64,000 nt of DNA from JABMOV01 sp964344305 (GTDB lineage: Bacteria; Fidelibacterota; Marinisomatia; Marinisomatales; JABMOV01). Shown here in pieces: positions 16,431 through 26,155 of this stretch. The position numbers were made by a program, and so were the translations under genes. The stretch is taken from positions 20,550 through 84,549 of the forward strand of contig CAYFMT010000009.1 in assembly GCA_964344305.1 (NCBI GenBank), read 5' to 3'. The notes under the pieces are model-generated. The model was not told the origin of the DNA, made no database searches, and worked only from the letters and a program-made list of their open reading frames with translations. Every line of letters begins with the position of its first letter. Within the stretch, counting starts at the first letter, position 1.

Positions 16431-18716
16431 ATGATTACCAAGAAACAGGCTCTGGATTATCATGAACAGGGTCGTCCCGGTAAAATCGAAGTGGTTGCGA
16501 CAAAATCAACCGTTTCTCAACTGGATTTATCACTTGCCTACACTCCAGGGGTTGCCGAACCCTGTCGGGAAATTGAAAAAGATCCACGTGCAGCCAATAA
16601 ATATACAGCAAGAGGAAATCTTGTTGCTGTTATCACCAATGGAACGGCAGTGTTGGGCCTGGGGGACATCGGTGCCCTTGCAGGAAAACCTGTCATGGAA
16701 GGGAAAGGGGTTCTATTCAAACGATTTGCAGATATCGATGTGTTTGATATTGAATTGGATACAAAGGACACTGATAAGTTGATAGAGGCAGTGAAAATGC
16801 TTGAGCCAACATTTGGTGGAATCAACCTTGAGGACATCAAGGCTCCGGAATGCTTCGAGATCGAACAGCGCCTCATTGAAGACATGAATATCCCGGTATT
16901 TCATGATGACCAGCATGGTACTGCCATTATCTCTGCAGCCGCCCTCATCAATGCTGCTGAAATCGTAAACAAGAAAATGGAAGACTTGAAACTGGTGGTG
17001 AGTGGAGCAGGAGCGTCCGCTATTTCGTGTGCGAAACACTACACTAATTTTGGTGTGAAAATGGAGAACATCGCCATGGTGGACAGCACCGGAGTCATCT
17101 ATAGAGGTCGTGAAAAGGGCATGAACAAGTATAAGGAAGAATTTGCCATTGAAACCGATGCCAGGACACTGGAAGATGCCATGGTTGATTCCGATGTCTT
17201 CATCGGACTTTCCCGTGGTGGACTTGTTTCCAAAGACATGGTGAAATCCATGGGGCCTAATCCCATCGTCATTGCCATGGCAAACCCGGATCCTGAAATA
17301 TCTTACGACGACGCCATCGAAGCCAGGCCGGATGTCCTCATGGCCACAGGCAGGTCGGATTTTCCAAACCAGGTAAACAATGTGCTGGGATTTCCATTCA
17401 TATTTCGTGGAGCGCTGGATGTCCATGCTACAACGATCAACAACGACATGAAAGTAGCCGCCTCTATAGCCCTTGCAAATCTGGCAAAAGAAGATGTTCC
17501 CGATGAAGTGGCTCAGGGATACGATGTGGATCGACTTGAATTTGGAAAAGAATATATCATTCCAAAACCATTGGATCCTCGGGTCCTGACCCATGTGGCA
17601 TCTGCCGTTGCCCAGGCGGCCATGGATTCAGGTGTTGCTCAGGCCCCTATTCAAGATATGGAAGGATACAAAGATTGCCTTGAAGCTCGACTGGGAAAGT
17701 CCAGGGAACTCATGCGGACCATCATCCACAAGGCACAGAAAAATCCAAAACGTATTGTGTTTCCTGAAGGGGAATCGTCCAGGGTTATCCGTGCAAGCCA
17801 CCAGCTAGTTGCTGAGAATATTGCCAAACCCATTCTGCTTGGGAAACCCAGCCTCATCTATGAGATAGCCAGCGATCAACACATTGATCTTGAAGGGGTT
17901 GAGATCATTAATCCCAATAAAGACAAACGACTGGAAGAATATATCCAGGTGATCTACGAAGAACGCCAGCGAAAAGGGATGACCAGGCGTAGGGCCAACG
18001 TTCTCATGCGAAGACGGAATTATTTTGGGGCTATGATGGTCCATCGTGGCGATGCAGATGGACTCGTATCAGGTATTGCACAGAATTATAGCAATGTGCT
18101 TCGTCCCGCTCTACAGGTAATGGGTGTGAAAAAAGGCGTAAAAAAAGTCGCAGGACTCTACATCATTGTTTTCAAAAACAAGATGAAATTTTTTGCCGAT
18201 GTGACTGTGAATATCAATCCTACAGCAGAGGAGCTTGTGGAAATCGCCCTCCTCACAGCCGATGAAGTCAGGAAATTTGGTATCACACCGAAAATGGCTA
18301 TGCTAAGTTTCTCCAACTTTGGCAGCGTGAATCATCCGGACGCAAAGAAGGTGAAGGATGCCACACGGATGATCAAGGAAAAGGCTCCGGATCTAATCGT
18401 GGATGGTGAGATGCTCGCGGATGTGGCTGTCACCACGTCCATCCTGAAAAACCACTATCCATTCAGTGATCTGCAGGAAGAAGCGAATACCCTCATATTC
18501 CCAAATCTGAGCTCTGGTAATATCTCCTATAAACTGCTCAGAACCCTGGGTAATGCCACCACAATTGGTCCCATTTTGATGGGGTTGGAAAAACCTGTAA
18601 ATTTATTGCAGTTTGCTTCCAGCACGGTGGAAGACATCGTGAATATGACGTCTATTACCGTGCTTGATGCTCAATCACATGAGAAGAAACAGATTGAACT
18701 CACAACAAAAACGTAA
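16431..18716 (+). CDS. maeB: NADP-dependent malic enzyme with phosphotransacetylase-like domain
   Basis: The 761-residue fusion protein is the normal length for bacterial MaeB. The N-terminal part (about 1-430) is malic enzyme: LAYTPGVAEPC, TNGTAVLGLGDIGALAGKPV, PECFEIEQRL, VFHDDQHGTA and LVVSGAGASAISC (nucleotide-binding GxGxxx). The C-terminal part (about 430-755) resembles phosphate acetyltransferase (FPEGESSRVIRA, DGLVSGIAQ, FPNLSSGNI). In characterised MaeB this domain is catalytically inactive and binds acetyl-CoA as a regulator. It converts malate to pyruvate with NADPH formation. Citrate synthase follows 47 bases downstream, so the pair sits at the pyruvate/acetyl-CoA entry to the TCA cycle. 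Confidence 0.95.
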   Translation: MITKKQALDYHEQGRPGKIEVVATKSTVSQLDLSLAYTPGVAEPCREIEKDPRAANKYTARGNLVAVITNGTAVLGLGDIGALAGKPVMEGKGVLFKRFADIDVFDIELDTKDTDKLIEAVKMLEPTFGGINLEDIKAPECFEIEQRLIEDMNIPVFHDDQHGTAIISAAALINAAEIVNKKMEDLKLVVSGAGASAISCAKHYTNFGVKMENIAMVDSTGVIYRGREKGMNKYKEEFAIETDARTLEDAMVDSDVFIGLSRGGLVSKDMVKSMGPNPIVIAMANPDPEISYDDAIEARPDVLMATGRSDFPNQVNNVLGFPFIFRGALDVHATTINNDMKVAASIALANLAKEDVPDEVAQGYDVDRLEFGKEYIIPKPLDPRVLTHVASAVAQAAMDSGVAQAPIQDMEGYKDCLEARLGKSRELMRTIIHKAQKNPKRIVFPEGESSRVIRASHQLVAENIAKPILLGKPSLIYEIASDQHIDLEGVEIINPNKDKRLEEYIQVIYEERQRKGMTRRRANVLMRRRNYFGAMMVHRGDADGLVSGIAQNYSNVLRPALQVMGVKKGVKKVAGLYIIVFKNKMKFFADVTVNINPTAEELVEIALLTADEVRKFGITPKMAMLSFSNFGSVNHPDAKKVKDATRMIKEKAPDLIVDGEMLADVAVTTSILKNHYPFSDLQEEANTLIFPNLSSGNISYKLLRTLGNATTIGPILMGLEKPVNLLQFASSTVEDIVNMTSITVLDAQSHEKKQIELTTKT

Positions 18717-18763
18717 TGGGGGTTGCTCACGCTAATCCTTTGCACGAGTAAGGAAATTATCAC

Positions 18764-20032
18764 ATGTCAACACTCGTCAAAACACTAAGGAAAAAAATCC
18801 CTGATTGGCGCTACGAAGTCAAGCAGGTCATTGAAGAAAAAGGACAGGATGTAATCAGCAATGTCACCGTATCCCAGGCGTATGGAGGTATGCGTGGAAT
18901 CAAGGGATTGGTCTGTGATACGTCCGCAGTTTCCCCGGACTCCGGTCTTATTATCAGAGGGTTTCCCCTTCTGGAAATAACCAATATACTGCCAGAGGAA
19001 GTTTTCTTTCTCCTCCTTACGGGTGAACTCCCAGATGAAGAAGCCTTAAAAGATCTTCAGAGTCAATTGACCGAAAATATGGCGGTCCCGGACTACGTAT
19101 GGGATGTCCTGCACGCCATGCCTAAAGACAGCCACCCAATGACTATGTTCAATACAGCCATTCTCACCATGCAACATGGTTCCTATTTCCGGGAGAAATA
19201 TGATGAGGGAATGGCAAAGCAGGATTTCTGGAAAGCCATACTGGAGGATGGAATTCGACTGGTGGCCAAACTGCCAAATATTGCTGCAGGAATCTATCGT
19301 ATGCGGTTTGATAAAGGGGAACGCATTGCTCCCGATCCCACGCTGGACTGGGGAGCCAATTTCGCTCACATGCTGGGGTTGGATGACCCAACCGGTGATC
19401 TGAAAAAACTAATGCGACTCTATCTCATGCTCCATTGTGACCATGAAGGTGGAAATGTCAGTGCCTTCAGTGCCCTCACTGTAGCGTCAGCGCTGTCTGA
19501 CCCATATTACTCTGTCTCAGCAGGGTTGAATGGTCTTGCAGGTCCGCTTCACGGATTGGCCAACCAGGAATGCCTGAAGTTCGTCCTTGAAGTCCGGGAT
19601 CATTTCGATGGTGTACCCTCCGATGAAGACCTGACAGACTTTGCCTGGGAGCGTCTCAACAGTGGTCGAGTCATTCCGGGGTACGGACACGCCGTGCTTC
19701 GATGCCCAGACCCACGTTTCACCGCCTTCATGGAATTCGGGAAAAATCATATTAAAAATGATGATGTATTTGATATTGTCCAAAAAATATTCAATATCAT
19801 CCCGGGCGTACTGAAAGAACAGGGGAAAGCCAAGAACCCGTGGCCCAATGTGGATGCAGCATCCGGTGCACTTCTTTACCATTACGGTATGACGGAATTC
19901 AGTTTCTATACCGTCCTATTCAGCATTTCCCGCGCCATGGGGATGGTGAGTCAAATGGTCATTAATCGAGCACTGGGAATCCCCATTACTCGTCCAAAAT
20001 CAGTCACAACAGAATGGGTAAAACAGCAATAG
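18764..20032 (+). CDS. gltA: Citrate synthase, eukaryote-type
   Basis: The 422-residue protein resembles the mitochondrial-type citrate synthases (start LRKKIPDWRYEVKQVIEEKG, then SQAYGGMRGIKGLVCDTS) and not the shorter type I or hexameric E. coli forms. Active-site blocks are LHCDHEGGNVSAF, GPLHGLANQE (catalytic His) and RVIPGYGHAVLRCPDPR (second His), with DAASGALLYHYGM carrying the Asp near 370. It condenses acetyl-CoA and oxaloacetate. AAGGA precedes the ATG by about ten bases. Eukaryote-type enzymes occur in several FCB lineages. The following peptidase gene overlaps its end by 19 bases if its upstream start is used. Confidence 0.94.
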   Translation: MSTLVKTLRKKIPDWRYEVKQVIEEKGQDVISNVTVSQAYGGMRGIKGLVCDTSAVSPDSGLIIRGFPLLEITNILPEEVFFLLLTGELPDEEALKDLQSQLTENMAVPDYVWDVLHAMPKDSHPMTMFNTAILTMQHGSYFREKYDEGMAKQDFWKAILEDGIRLVAKLPNIAAGIYRMRFDKGERIAPDPTLDWGANFAHMLGLDDPTGDLKKLMRLYLMLHCDHEGGNVSAFSALTVASALSDPYYSVSAGLNGLAGPLHGLANQECLKFVLEVRDHFDGVPSDEDLTDFAWERLNSGRVIPGYGHAVLRCPDPRFTAFMEFGKNHIKNDDVFDIVQKIFNIIPGVLKEQGKAKNPWPNVDAASGALLYHYGMTEFSFYTVLFSISRAMGMVSQMVINRALGIPITRPKSVTTEWVKQQ

Positions 20033-21795
20033 AACTGCCACAAACATCCAAACTCACGCTGAAGGTCATGCTCTTTTGCATGACCTTTGGCTTTACAATG
20101 GATAAGGAGACCTATCAACTCATCCGCGTGTATGACCCAACCCCAGAGGTTCTTTCTACCATTCATTCTGCAGGTATCCCCCTTGATCACGGATTCCGCC
20201 AGGCAGATGAATATATTGAAATCATTGCCCGTCATGACAGGGTTGAATCCCTCACCAACCGAACGGTGAATCTGGAAATACTGATTGAAAACATGGATAC
20301 ATGGACATCCAGTCACAATATTCAGGATGCGGATAGGGATTTTCCACTTGGCTCACTTCAGGGGAATTATACATATTCAGAAGCGGTGGCTCGCATGGAT
20401 TCCCTTCGCGAAAACTTCCCAACTATCGTGTCAGAAAAAATATCCATTGGTGTGTCCATTGAAGGCAGGGATATCTGGGCCTTTTGCATAACTGATTATC
20501 CGGATTCATTAGAAGACGAACCTGAAGTACTTTTTACGGGACTTACCCATGCCAGAGAACCCCTTGGGATGATGAATCTTTTCTATTATGCCAGCCACCT
20601 CTGTGAAAACTATTCCACAGATGAAGAGGCAACCTTTCTTGTGAATTCAAGGGAAATCTGGTTTGTCCCTATTGTAAATCCTGATGGGTATGTCTGGAAT
20701 GAATCGTATTACAATACCCACGATTCTCCTGGATATCATAGGAAAAACCGCAAAGACAATGATTGTGGGACCGGGACATCACGTGGGGTTGACCTGAACA
20801 GAAACTATGGATATGCATGGGGTGCAGACGATGATGGTTCATCGCCAAATCCCTGTTCACCGACGTATAGAGGAACCTCAGCATTTTCAGAACCGGAGAC
20901 TGATGCCCTGAGGGTGTTTATCGAAAATCATGATTTTGAGAACATTCTACATTATCATTCCTGGGGAAATGTTCTTATTCACTCATTTGGCAGCGGTGAT
21001 CTACCACCAGAACCTGATTATTCTACTATTCTGTCCACAGGGTTATGGATGACAGAAGAAAATGGATATACAGTTGGAACGGGGACACAAACCATCGGGT
21101 ATGGTGTTAACGGTGACGCTGTGGATTGGACCTATGGATGGATGGGACTGTTATCATATACACCGGAAATCGGTTCCCAATTGGATTATTTCTGGCCATC
21201 GGAAAACAGGGTGCTGCCTCTCTGTGAGGATCAACTGCATCAGAACAGGATTTTTACACTCATTGCGGGAAGTGATCCTGCCATTACAACCCTGTCACCC
21301 ATCACAGGTATACAGGGTCCAGGCGGATTTGTCATGACAGCCCTCGAAATCAGAAACAGGGGACTACAGACCACTGATGGTCCTGTCTCCATTCGAATAA
21401 CGTCATTGAATTCAAGTGTGGTCCCACTACTCTCACTTGTTGAAATACCTGAACTGGATGCACAGGAAGAAACACTGCTTCCATTGGGATTCATCATTCC
21501 ATTTGATGCCCACATAGGTGAGGAGACTGGTGTTCAGATTACGGTGAATGACAGCACCAGTTACCCTCATTCAGAAATCCTGCTGTTTACTGTAGGGACC
21601 GAACAGGGGGTCCTTGGGGATGTAACCATGGATGGAACTCAGGATATCAGGGATGTGTTACAGCTTTCGGATGTTGTGTTGGATTCGTCTGAAATATGGG
21701 AATATTATCAGTTATTATCTGATGTGAATCAGGATGGGGAAATAACATCAGAAGACATTAACGAACTTGTGAATATCATTATGGGAATTGAATAA
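20014..21795 (+). CDS. Secreted M14 zinc carboxypeptidase with C-terminal dockerin-like repeats
   Basis: The 593-residue protein has a hydrophobic signal segment (LKVMLFCMTFGFT, about 16-28), a propeptide-like region (about 30-115) and an M14 catalytic domain. The zinc ligands are HAREPLG (H-x-x-E, about 179-182) and the His in LHYHSWGN (about 311-313). NPDGY, RKNRKDN and DLNRNYGYAWG bind substrate. Residues about 535-593 form two calcium-loop repeats (DVTMDGTQDI and DVNQDGEITSED), a type I dockerin-like module. There is no YPNPFN sorting domain, unlike its neighbours. The start is uncertain: the ATG at 20014 overlaps gltA by 19 bases, while an ATG at 20068 lies in a hairpin and leaves a poor signal peptide. 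It ends TAATG with the next gene. Confidence 0.88.
   Translation: MGKTAIELPQTSKLTLKVMLFCMTFGFTMDKETYQLIRVYDPTPEVLSTIHSAGIPLDHGFRQADEYIEIIARHDRVESLTNRTVNLEILIENMDTWTSSHNIQDADRDFPLGSLQGNYTYSEAVARMDSLRENFPTIVSEKISIGVSIEGRDIWAFCITDYPDSLEDEPEVLFTGLTHAREPLGMMNLFYYASHLCENYSTDEEATFLVNSREIWFVPIVNPDGYVWNESYYNTHDSPGYHRKNRKDNDCGTGTSRGVDLNRNYGYAWGADDDGSSPNPCSPTYRGTSAFSEPETDALRVFIENHDFENILHYHSWGNVLIHSFGSGDLPPEPDYSTILSTGLWMTEENGYTVGTGTQTIGYGVNGDAVDWTYGWMGLLSYTPEIGSQLDYFWPSENRVLPLCEDQLHQNRIFTLIAGSDPAITTLSPITGIQGPGGFVMTALEIRNRGLQTTDGPVSIRITSLNSSVVPLLSLVEIPELDAQEETLLPLGFIIPFDAHIGEETGVQITVNDSTSYPHSEILLFTVGTEQGVLGDVTMDGTQDIRDVLQLSDVVLDSSEIWEYYQLLSDVNQDGEITSEDINELVNIIMGIE
20062..20087 (+). promoter_or_regulatory. 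Perfect 10-bp hairpin at the gltA/peptidase junction
   Basis: AAGGTCATGC (20062-20071) and GCATGACCTT (20078-20087) form a perfect stem with a TCTTTT loop, 30 bases after the gltA stop. Only a weak T-run follows (TGGCTTT). It may attenuate read-through from gltA or may simply be part of the signal-peptide coding region. Confidence 0.45.
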
Positions 21796-23489
21796 TGAAA
21801 AAACTATTTCTTGTGCTTTTGCTTTCAGGGATGACTGCAGAGAATGTGCAGATTTCTCCTCATGTCTTTACAGCCGGACAGCGGGATCAAAACCAATACA
21901 GAGTGTGGATTTATTTCCACTCCAAGGATGAATCCACGCCCATTAATCTGGATACAAAAACCATCGCGCGTAGAAATAAATCTGCCAGATCAATCCATTC
22001 GTCATTCGATATTCCCGTCAGTGAGCAATCTATTTCTACACTGGAAAACCATGGCATTGAGGTAATCCATAAAAGCCGGTGGCTAAATGCAGTCTCTGCT
22101 TTCGTGACTAAGGAGCAGATAGAAACTCTAAAAAACTTACCCTTCATCTGGAAAATCAACCCCGTCCACCGATACACGCGAAAAAACATTGAATCTGGCA
22201 TCATGGATGACCAATCCAGCAGCAAATCCACCGATGAACCATGGTATGGATTTTCCTGGGATCAGCTGGATCAAATCCAGGTGCCTGCTGTGCATGACAG
22301 TGGTTTTACAGGGAACGACGTTCGTATCCTGGTCATGGATACGGGATTCTGGCTGGATCATACAGCCTTCAGTCGCCTGGACCTCATTGCTCAATGGGAT
22401 GTCATCAACGGCGATTCAATCTGTGCCAATGAAACAGCGGATGAAACAGCCTACGGCCAGGATCGTCATGGGACCATGGTACTGTCATCCATGGCAGCCT
22501 ACTGGCCGGACACATTGATCGGTCCTGCCTATTCCGCCGAATATCTGCTGGCAAAAACAGAAATGGTGAATGCGGAAATTCAGCTTGAAGAAGACAATTA
22601 TGTAGTGGGATTGGAATGGGGAGAGGCCAATGGTGCTGATGTGGTATCCACATCCCTGGGATACCTGGACTGGTACACATACTGCGATATGGATGGCGAA
22701 ACAGCCGTTACCACTCAGGCCATAGATATTGCCGCTTCCCTGGGAGTTGTTTGTGTCACTGCCATGGGAAATGAAGGTGGGTATGCTCCCCCGAACGATC
22801 CATGCAATGACCCCATCACTTACTACATGATCGCTCCAGCAGACGCAGATTCTGTCATTGCCGTTGGATCAGTCACCTATTTTGGCACTCTATCGTCCTT
22901 CAGTTCACATGGTCCAACATACGATGGGAGAATCAAGCCGGAAGTCTGCGCGAGAGGATCCTCCACCTATTGTGTCATGCCTCATACCACCGGGTATACA
23001 ACAGCAAGTGGAACATCCCTTGCCACGCCTCTTGTGGGGGGAGTCGCTGCCCTGGTGATTGAAGCGCACCCGGACTGGGATGCCATGATGGTCCGGGAAG
23101 CTCTCATGATGACTGCCACACAGCATGATGCTCCGGACAATAATTTTGGTTGGGGAATTGTCCAAACCCTGGATGCCATTGAATACAGTACTGTAGAAAC
23201 CGATGAGGATGACGGATTTGTTCCAGAGACATTTACCATTCAATCCATTTACCCAAATCCATTTAATGCTCAGACCACCATTCGTTTGGAGGTTAAAAGT
23301 CAGACACCGATTCGACTGTCATTGAAGGATGTGAGTGGACAGGAAGTTTCAACTATCTTTGAAGGGAATGCACAGAGTTCACGCCCCGAATATTATTGGA
23401 ATGGTGAAGCAGTTTCGTCCGGTATATACTTTCTTACGCTTGAATGGGACGGTGGCAGAACCGCTAGAAAGCTGACAGTTATTAAATAA
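21795..23489 (+). CDS. Secreted S8 subtilisin-like serine protease with YPNPFN-type sorting domain
   Basis: The 564-residue protein carries a signal peptide (KKLFLVLLLSGMTAE), an I9-like prodomain (about 25-130) and a subtilase domain. The catalytic triad is Asp in ILVMDTGFWLDH (about 180), His in QDRHGTMVLSSMA (about 225) and Ser in ASGTSLATPLVGG (about 401), with the oxyanion Asn in VTAMGNEGGY. The last 85 residues are a beta-sandwich sorting domain starting IQSIYPNPFNAQTTIRL and ending GIYFLTLEWDGG-RTARKLTVIK. That type A domain is known from type IX secretion in Bacteroidota and is very common in Marinimicrobia and related phyla. Its start overlaps the peptidase stop by one base, so the two proteases form an operon. 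Confidence 0.92.
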   Translation: MKKLFLVLLLSGMTAENVQISPHVFTAGQRDQNQYRVWIYFHSKDESTPINLDTKTIARRNKSARSIHSSFDIPVSEQSISTLENHGIEVIHKSRWLNAVSAFVTKEQIETLKNLPFIWKINPVHRYTRKNIESGIMDDQSSSKSTDEPWYGFSWDQLDQIQVPAVHDSGFTGNDVRILVMDTGFWLDHTAFSRLDLIAQWDVINGDSICANETADETAYGQDRHGTMVLSSMAAYWPDTLIGPAYSAEYLLAKTEMVNAEIQLEEDNYVVGLEWGEANGADVVSTSLGYLDWYTYCDMDGETAVTTQAIDIAASLGVVCVTAMGNEGGYAPPNDPCNDPITYYMIAPADADSVIAVGSVTYFGTLSSFSSHGPTYDGRIKPEVCARGSSTYCVMPHTTGYTTASGTSLATPLVGGVAALVIEAHPDWDAMMVREALMMTATQHDAPDNNFGWGIVQTLDAIEYSTVETDEDDGFVPETFTIQSIYPNPFNAQTTIRLEVKSQTPIRLSLKDVSGQEVSTIFEGNAQSSRPEYYWNGEAVSSGIYFLTLEWDGGRTARKLTVIK

Positions 23490-23530
23490 ATATTTTCCTA
23501 TTAATACTGGATTTACACACAACATACAGG

Positions 23531-23536
23531 TATAAT
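23531..23536 (+). promoter_or_regulatory. TATAAT -10-like box
   Basis: A perfect TATAAT lies 73 bases before the ATG at 23609, in the gap after the subtilase gene. No -35 box with normal spacing is clear. It is suggested only as a candidate promoter for the next secreted protein. Confidence 0.25.
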
Positions 23537-23608
23537 TAGTGTAGGTGAAATAGGGCTTGATTCCGTTTCGTTTCGGTGTCAAATTAACCCTCACCTGAAC
23601 ACGGATCC

Positions 23609-25366
23609 ATGTATCGAATAATTCACATAATCATCATTCTTGCTATAGGTGTCTCTGGAGGTATCTTTGGAGAGGAAGTTCCCATAATCGTAGAGGAACC
23701 TCTAGAGCTTTTTACCTATCCGGATGATCAAACAATTCTGGTTCACTGGAAGATACCACCATCCATTCGTGTGGAATCCATCGTTATTTCTCGTTCCGAG
23801 GATATATTTTCAGAACCTTCTGTTATTTATGAATATATGGAGGAAATAGATCGCTATTTGGATACTCAGGTAACACCTGGACAGCGGTATTTCTATTTTG
23901 TGGATATAAAATCAGTAGATGGACTTATGCTTTCCAGCTCACGGGAGCATCCAACTTTTAATCGGCTTAAATCTACCATCCAGGGCGATACCGAAATGGG
24001 CGATTTTCCCAGTTTTCAATCACTGGAAGAACTATGGAATCATATCAGCCGCATAGAACTTGTCCAAACAAATTATACTAGCATTCCTGCAATTGAATCT
24101 ATTTTGAACATAGATTCACTTTCCATCACGGATCTCTCGACTTTCGGCAGCATGAATGCCTTCTTTGTACTGGATGGGTATCTTCTGTCAACCCAGAAGG
24201 ATTCACTTATTGCCTCTATACATGAAACTCTGGGGGATGTTCAAAATCTGTATCGCAATACACTGCTGGTAATACCGGATGAATGGGAGGCATTTTTCCA
24301 AACTGAGCTTAAAGCATTTGAAGAAAAACTGGATATGATTCTGAAACTCATTGGTGAGTACCAGGATCATATTGCAAACGTCCCACCAGTAAGGATTTCT
24401 ACCATTATGCATGGGCGAACCGATTCAGCCATGGTAGAACTTGATATTGTCACATTCAAGGATAATCACCTGTCTCTACGTTTTAGAGAGGAAAGATTTG
24501 AGGTATTGTTTCCAGATACACTACCTTCGTCCAATAGTTTGTCCATACCCATACCCAATACATGGACATCCTGCGAGATTATATACAATGATCAAATCCT
24601 TGATCAACAATTAATACCTTTTGAAAGCAGCGTTTCCATTGATCCATTCAATAATGTGATTCCAAAGGATATAACAGCACCTTCTGGTAGAAGGCATATT
24701 ATCAATGAATGGCTGTACAATGCGAAGGAAGGGAATCTCACAATAGAATCTTTCATCCCAGCTGGATATCATGATGAATTTCTCATTACCCTCAATGGAG
24801 TGGACATATGGAAGATTTATTCCGGTACCACCATGGATGATCAATATGTCGACAGTGCATTTGTCCTCGAGACTGTTGATACTACCAGACTCTTATGGCT
24901 CAATACCATGAAACGTACGGACGCTCAGGAGTTGATGTGGGTAGAGACCATACTCATGAATCCAGTTGAGTCCATTCACAAAGCCCGACAGCCGGATGGA
25001 TTGACAATCTTGGATGCGAACCGTAGTACGTTTGGAAAATCAAACTCAACCGAGGATTTTGAAATACAGACCATTGCTGTACCGGAAGTGTTTGCCCTGT
25101 ACCAGAATTACCCCAACCCATTCAACAACAGTACAACTATTTCATTTGATCTATTACAGGACGCCATGATCACGCTTCATGTCTCTGATGCAAAGGGAAG
25201 GGTAGTGGAAACATTTATTGAACAATCCCCACTGAATTCCGGTCGTTATTCGTACCACTGGGAAGGTGGACATCATGCAAGTGGTGTGTACTTCTTTACC
25301 GTCTATGCCGAAGTGGAGAATTATCTTCCCATTTCCTTCACACGGAAAATGATCTATTTGAAATAA
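23609..25366 (+). CDS. Secreted protein of unknown function with YPNPFN-type sorting domain
   Basis: The protein has 585 residues with a signal peptide (YRIIHIIIILAIGVSGGIFGE). The body is not recognised. Residues about 25-110 look like a fibronectin-III-type fold (IVEEPLELFTYPDDQTILVHWKIP..., QRYFYFVDIKSVDG). About 205-245 is rich in charged, probably helical sequence. The last 90 residues are a clear sorting domain: FALYQNYPNPFNNSTTISFDL and GVYFFTVYAE...RKMIYLK. It should be exported and attached to or released from the cell surface. It stands 119 bases after the subtilase and is probably a separate transcript. No catalytic motif is seen. Confidence 0.82.
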   Translation: MYRIIHIIIILAIGVSGGIFGEEVPIIVEEPLELFTYPDDQTILVHWKIPPSIRVESIVISRSEDIFSEPSVIYEYMEEIDRYLDTQVTPGQRYFYFVDIKSVDGLMLSSSREHPTFNRLKSTIQGDTEMGDFPSFQSLEELWNHISRIELVQTNYTSIPAIESILNIDSLSITDLSTFGSMNAFFVLDGYLLSTQKDSLIASIHETLGDVQNLYRNTLLVIPDEWEAFFQTELKAFEEKLDMILKLIGEYQDHIANVPPVRISTIMHGRTDSAMVELDIVTFKDNHLSLRFREERFEVLFPDTLPSSNSLSIPIPNTWTSCEIIYNDQILDQQLIPFESSVSIDPFNNVIPKDITAPSGRRHIINEWLYNAKEGNLTIESFIPAGYHDEFLITLNGVDIWKIYSGTTMDDQYVDSAFVLETVDTTRLLWLNTMKRTDAQELMWVETILMNPVESIHKARQPDGLTILDANRSTFGKSNSTEDFEIQTIAVPEVFALYQNYPNPFNNSTTISFDLLQDAMITLHVSDAKGRVVETFIEQSPLNSGRYSYHWEGGHHASGVYFFTVYAEVENYLPISFTRKMIYLK

Positions 25367-25477
25367 AGCAATTGTTTCACCGGTCCCTGTTCTGATATCC
25401 ATCAGTTGGCAACAGAAAACTGAACCAATTAATCCTTGTAACTTGATCCAAAACCCTTGAAACTTTGTACTGGTTTC

Positions 25478-26155
25478 ATGAAGAAGATCATAGCCATATC
25501 CAGTCTCATTTTAATCACAGGATGTGCCACTCATCCCCATGTGAGCACTACCCGAATGGAAAAGGGAGAAACCCAAAGAGGGTTCGCATTTTCCCTGGAA
25601 AATGTTCTACCATATTATTACCATCGGTATGCCCTTACAGATGAGTCGAACGTTGGATTGCGAGTAGGGATTCCCATCGTAGGATCCGGATTGGATTATA
25701 GCAGAACTTTATACTCGAAAGAAAACAAATGGGATGTGCTTAATGTGGCATGGAGCTACAATCCGAACTATAATATTGATGCCACATATTACAAGTTTTA
25801 CCAGGGCAAAGAGAAAGAAGGAAAGTCCCCCTTTGTATTCTGGTGGGGATTAAGGGGCATGTATATCCCCAAGGGAGTCAGTGGTGGAACCAGCGCCAGG
25901 ATGGGTGTCCTGATTGGTTTTCAACCATGGGAAAAAAGTGGTTTTGAACTGGGATACTTTCATGATTCCAATTCCATGCCTTTTAGCAGTGTGTTTAATC
26001 CCACCTGGAGATGGGATTCAGAAGATAATGTAAGTCGATACGGTGATACCCCTCATATATCAGATTCCGGGTTGCCATCAGAGTATTCACGGTGGACAGG
26101 TTTATCACTGCGGTTTTATATCACAACTGGAAAGAGTAATGGATCTAACCCATAG
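25478..26155 (+). CDS. Putative lipoprotein of unknown function
   Basis: The ATG at 25478 gives a typical lipoprotein signal, KKIIAISSLILITGCATHPH, with the lipobox LITG-C (Cys about 16). A TTG seven codons upstream adds only residues that weaken it. The remaining about 210 residues contain alternating aromatic strands (YYYHRYALTD, WDVLNVAWSYNPNYNI, FVFWWGLRGMYIP, SGFELGYFHD, GLSLRFYITTG), consistent with a beta-barrel or beta-rich envelope protein. No family is recognised. The following flavin reductase-like gene starts 17 bases before its stop. Confidence 0.7.
   Translation: MKKIIAISSLILITGCATHPHVSTTRMEKGETQRGFAFSLENVLPYYYHRYALTDESNVGLRVGIPIVGSGLDYSRTLYSKENKWDVLNVAWSYNPNYNIDATYYKFYQGKEKEGKSPFVFWWGLRGMYIPKGVSGGTSARMGVLIGFQPWEKSGFELGYFHDSNSMPFSSVFNPTWRWDSEDNVSRYGDTPHISDSGLPSEYSRWTGLSLRFYITTGKSNGSNP

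Noticed and set aside
16713..17594. A 293-codon open frame on the minus strand opposite maeB
   Set aside because: It lies entirely over a strongly conserved malic enzyme gene on the other strand; its translation has no recognisable motif and looks like reverse-frame sequence.
20062..20087. A strong rho-independent terminator for gltA
   Set aside because: The stem is perfect but the following T-run is weak and the hairpin overlaps the likely signal-peptide coding region, so it is listed only as a regulatory candidate.
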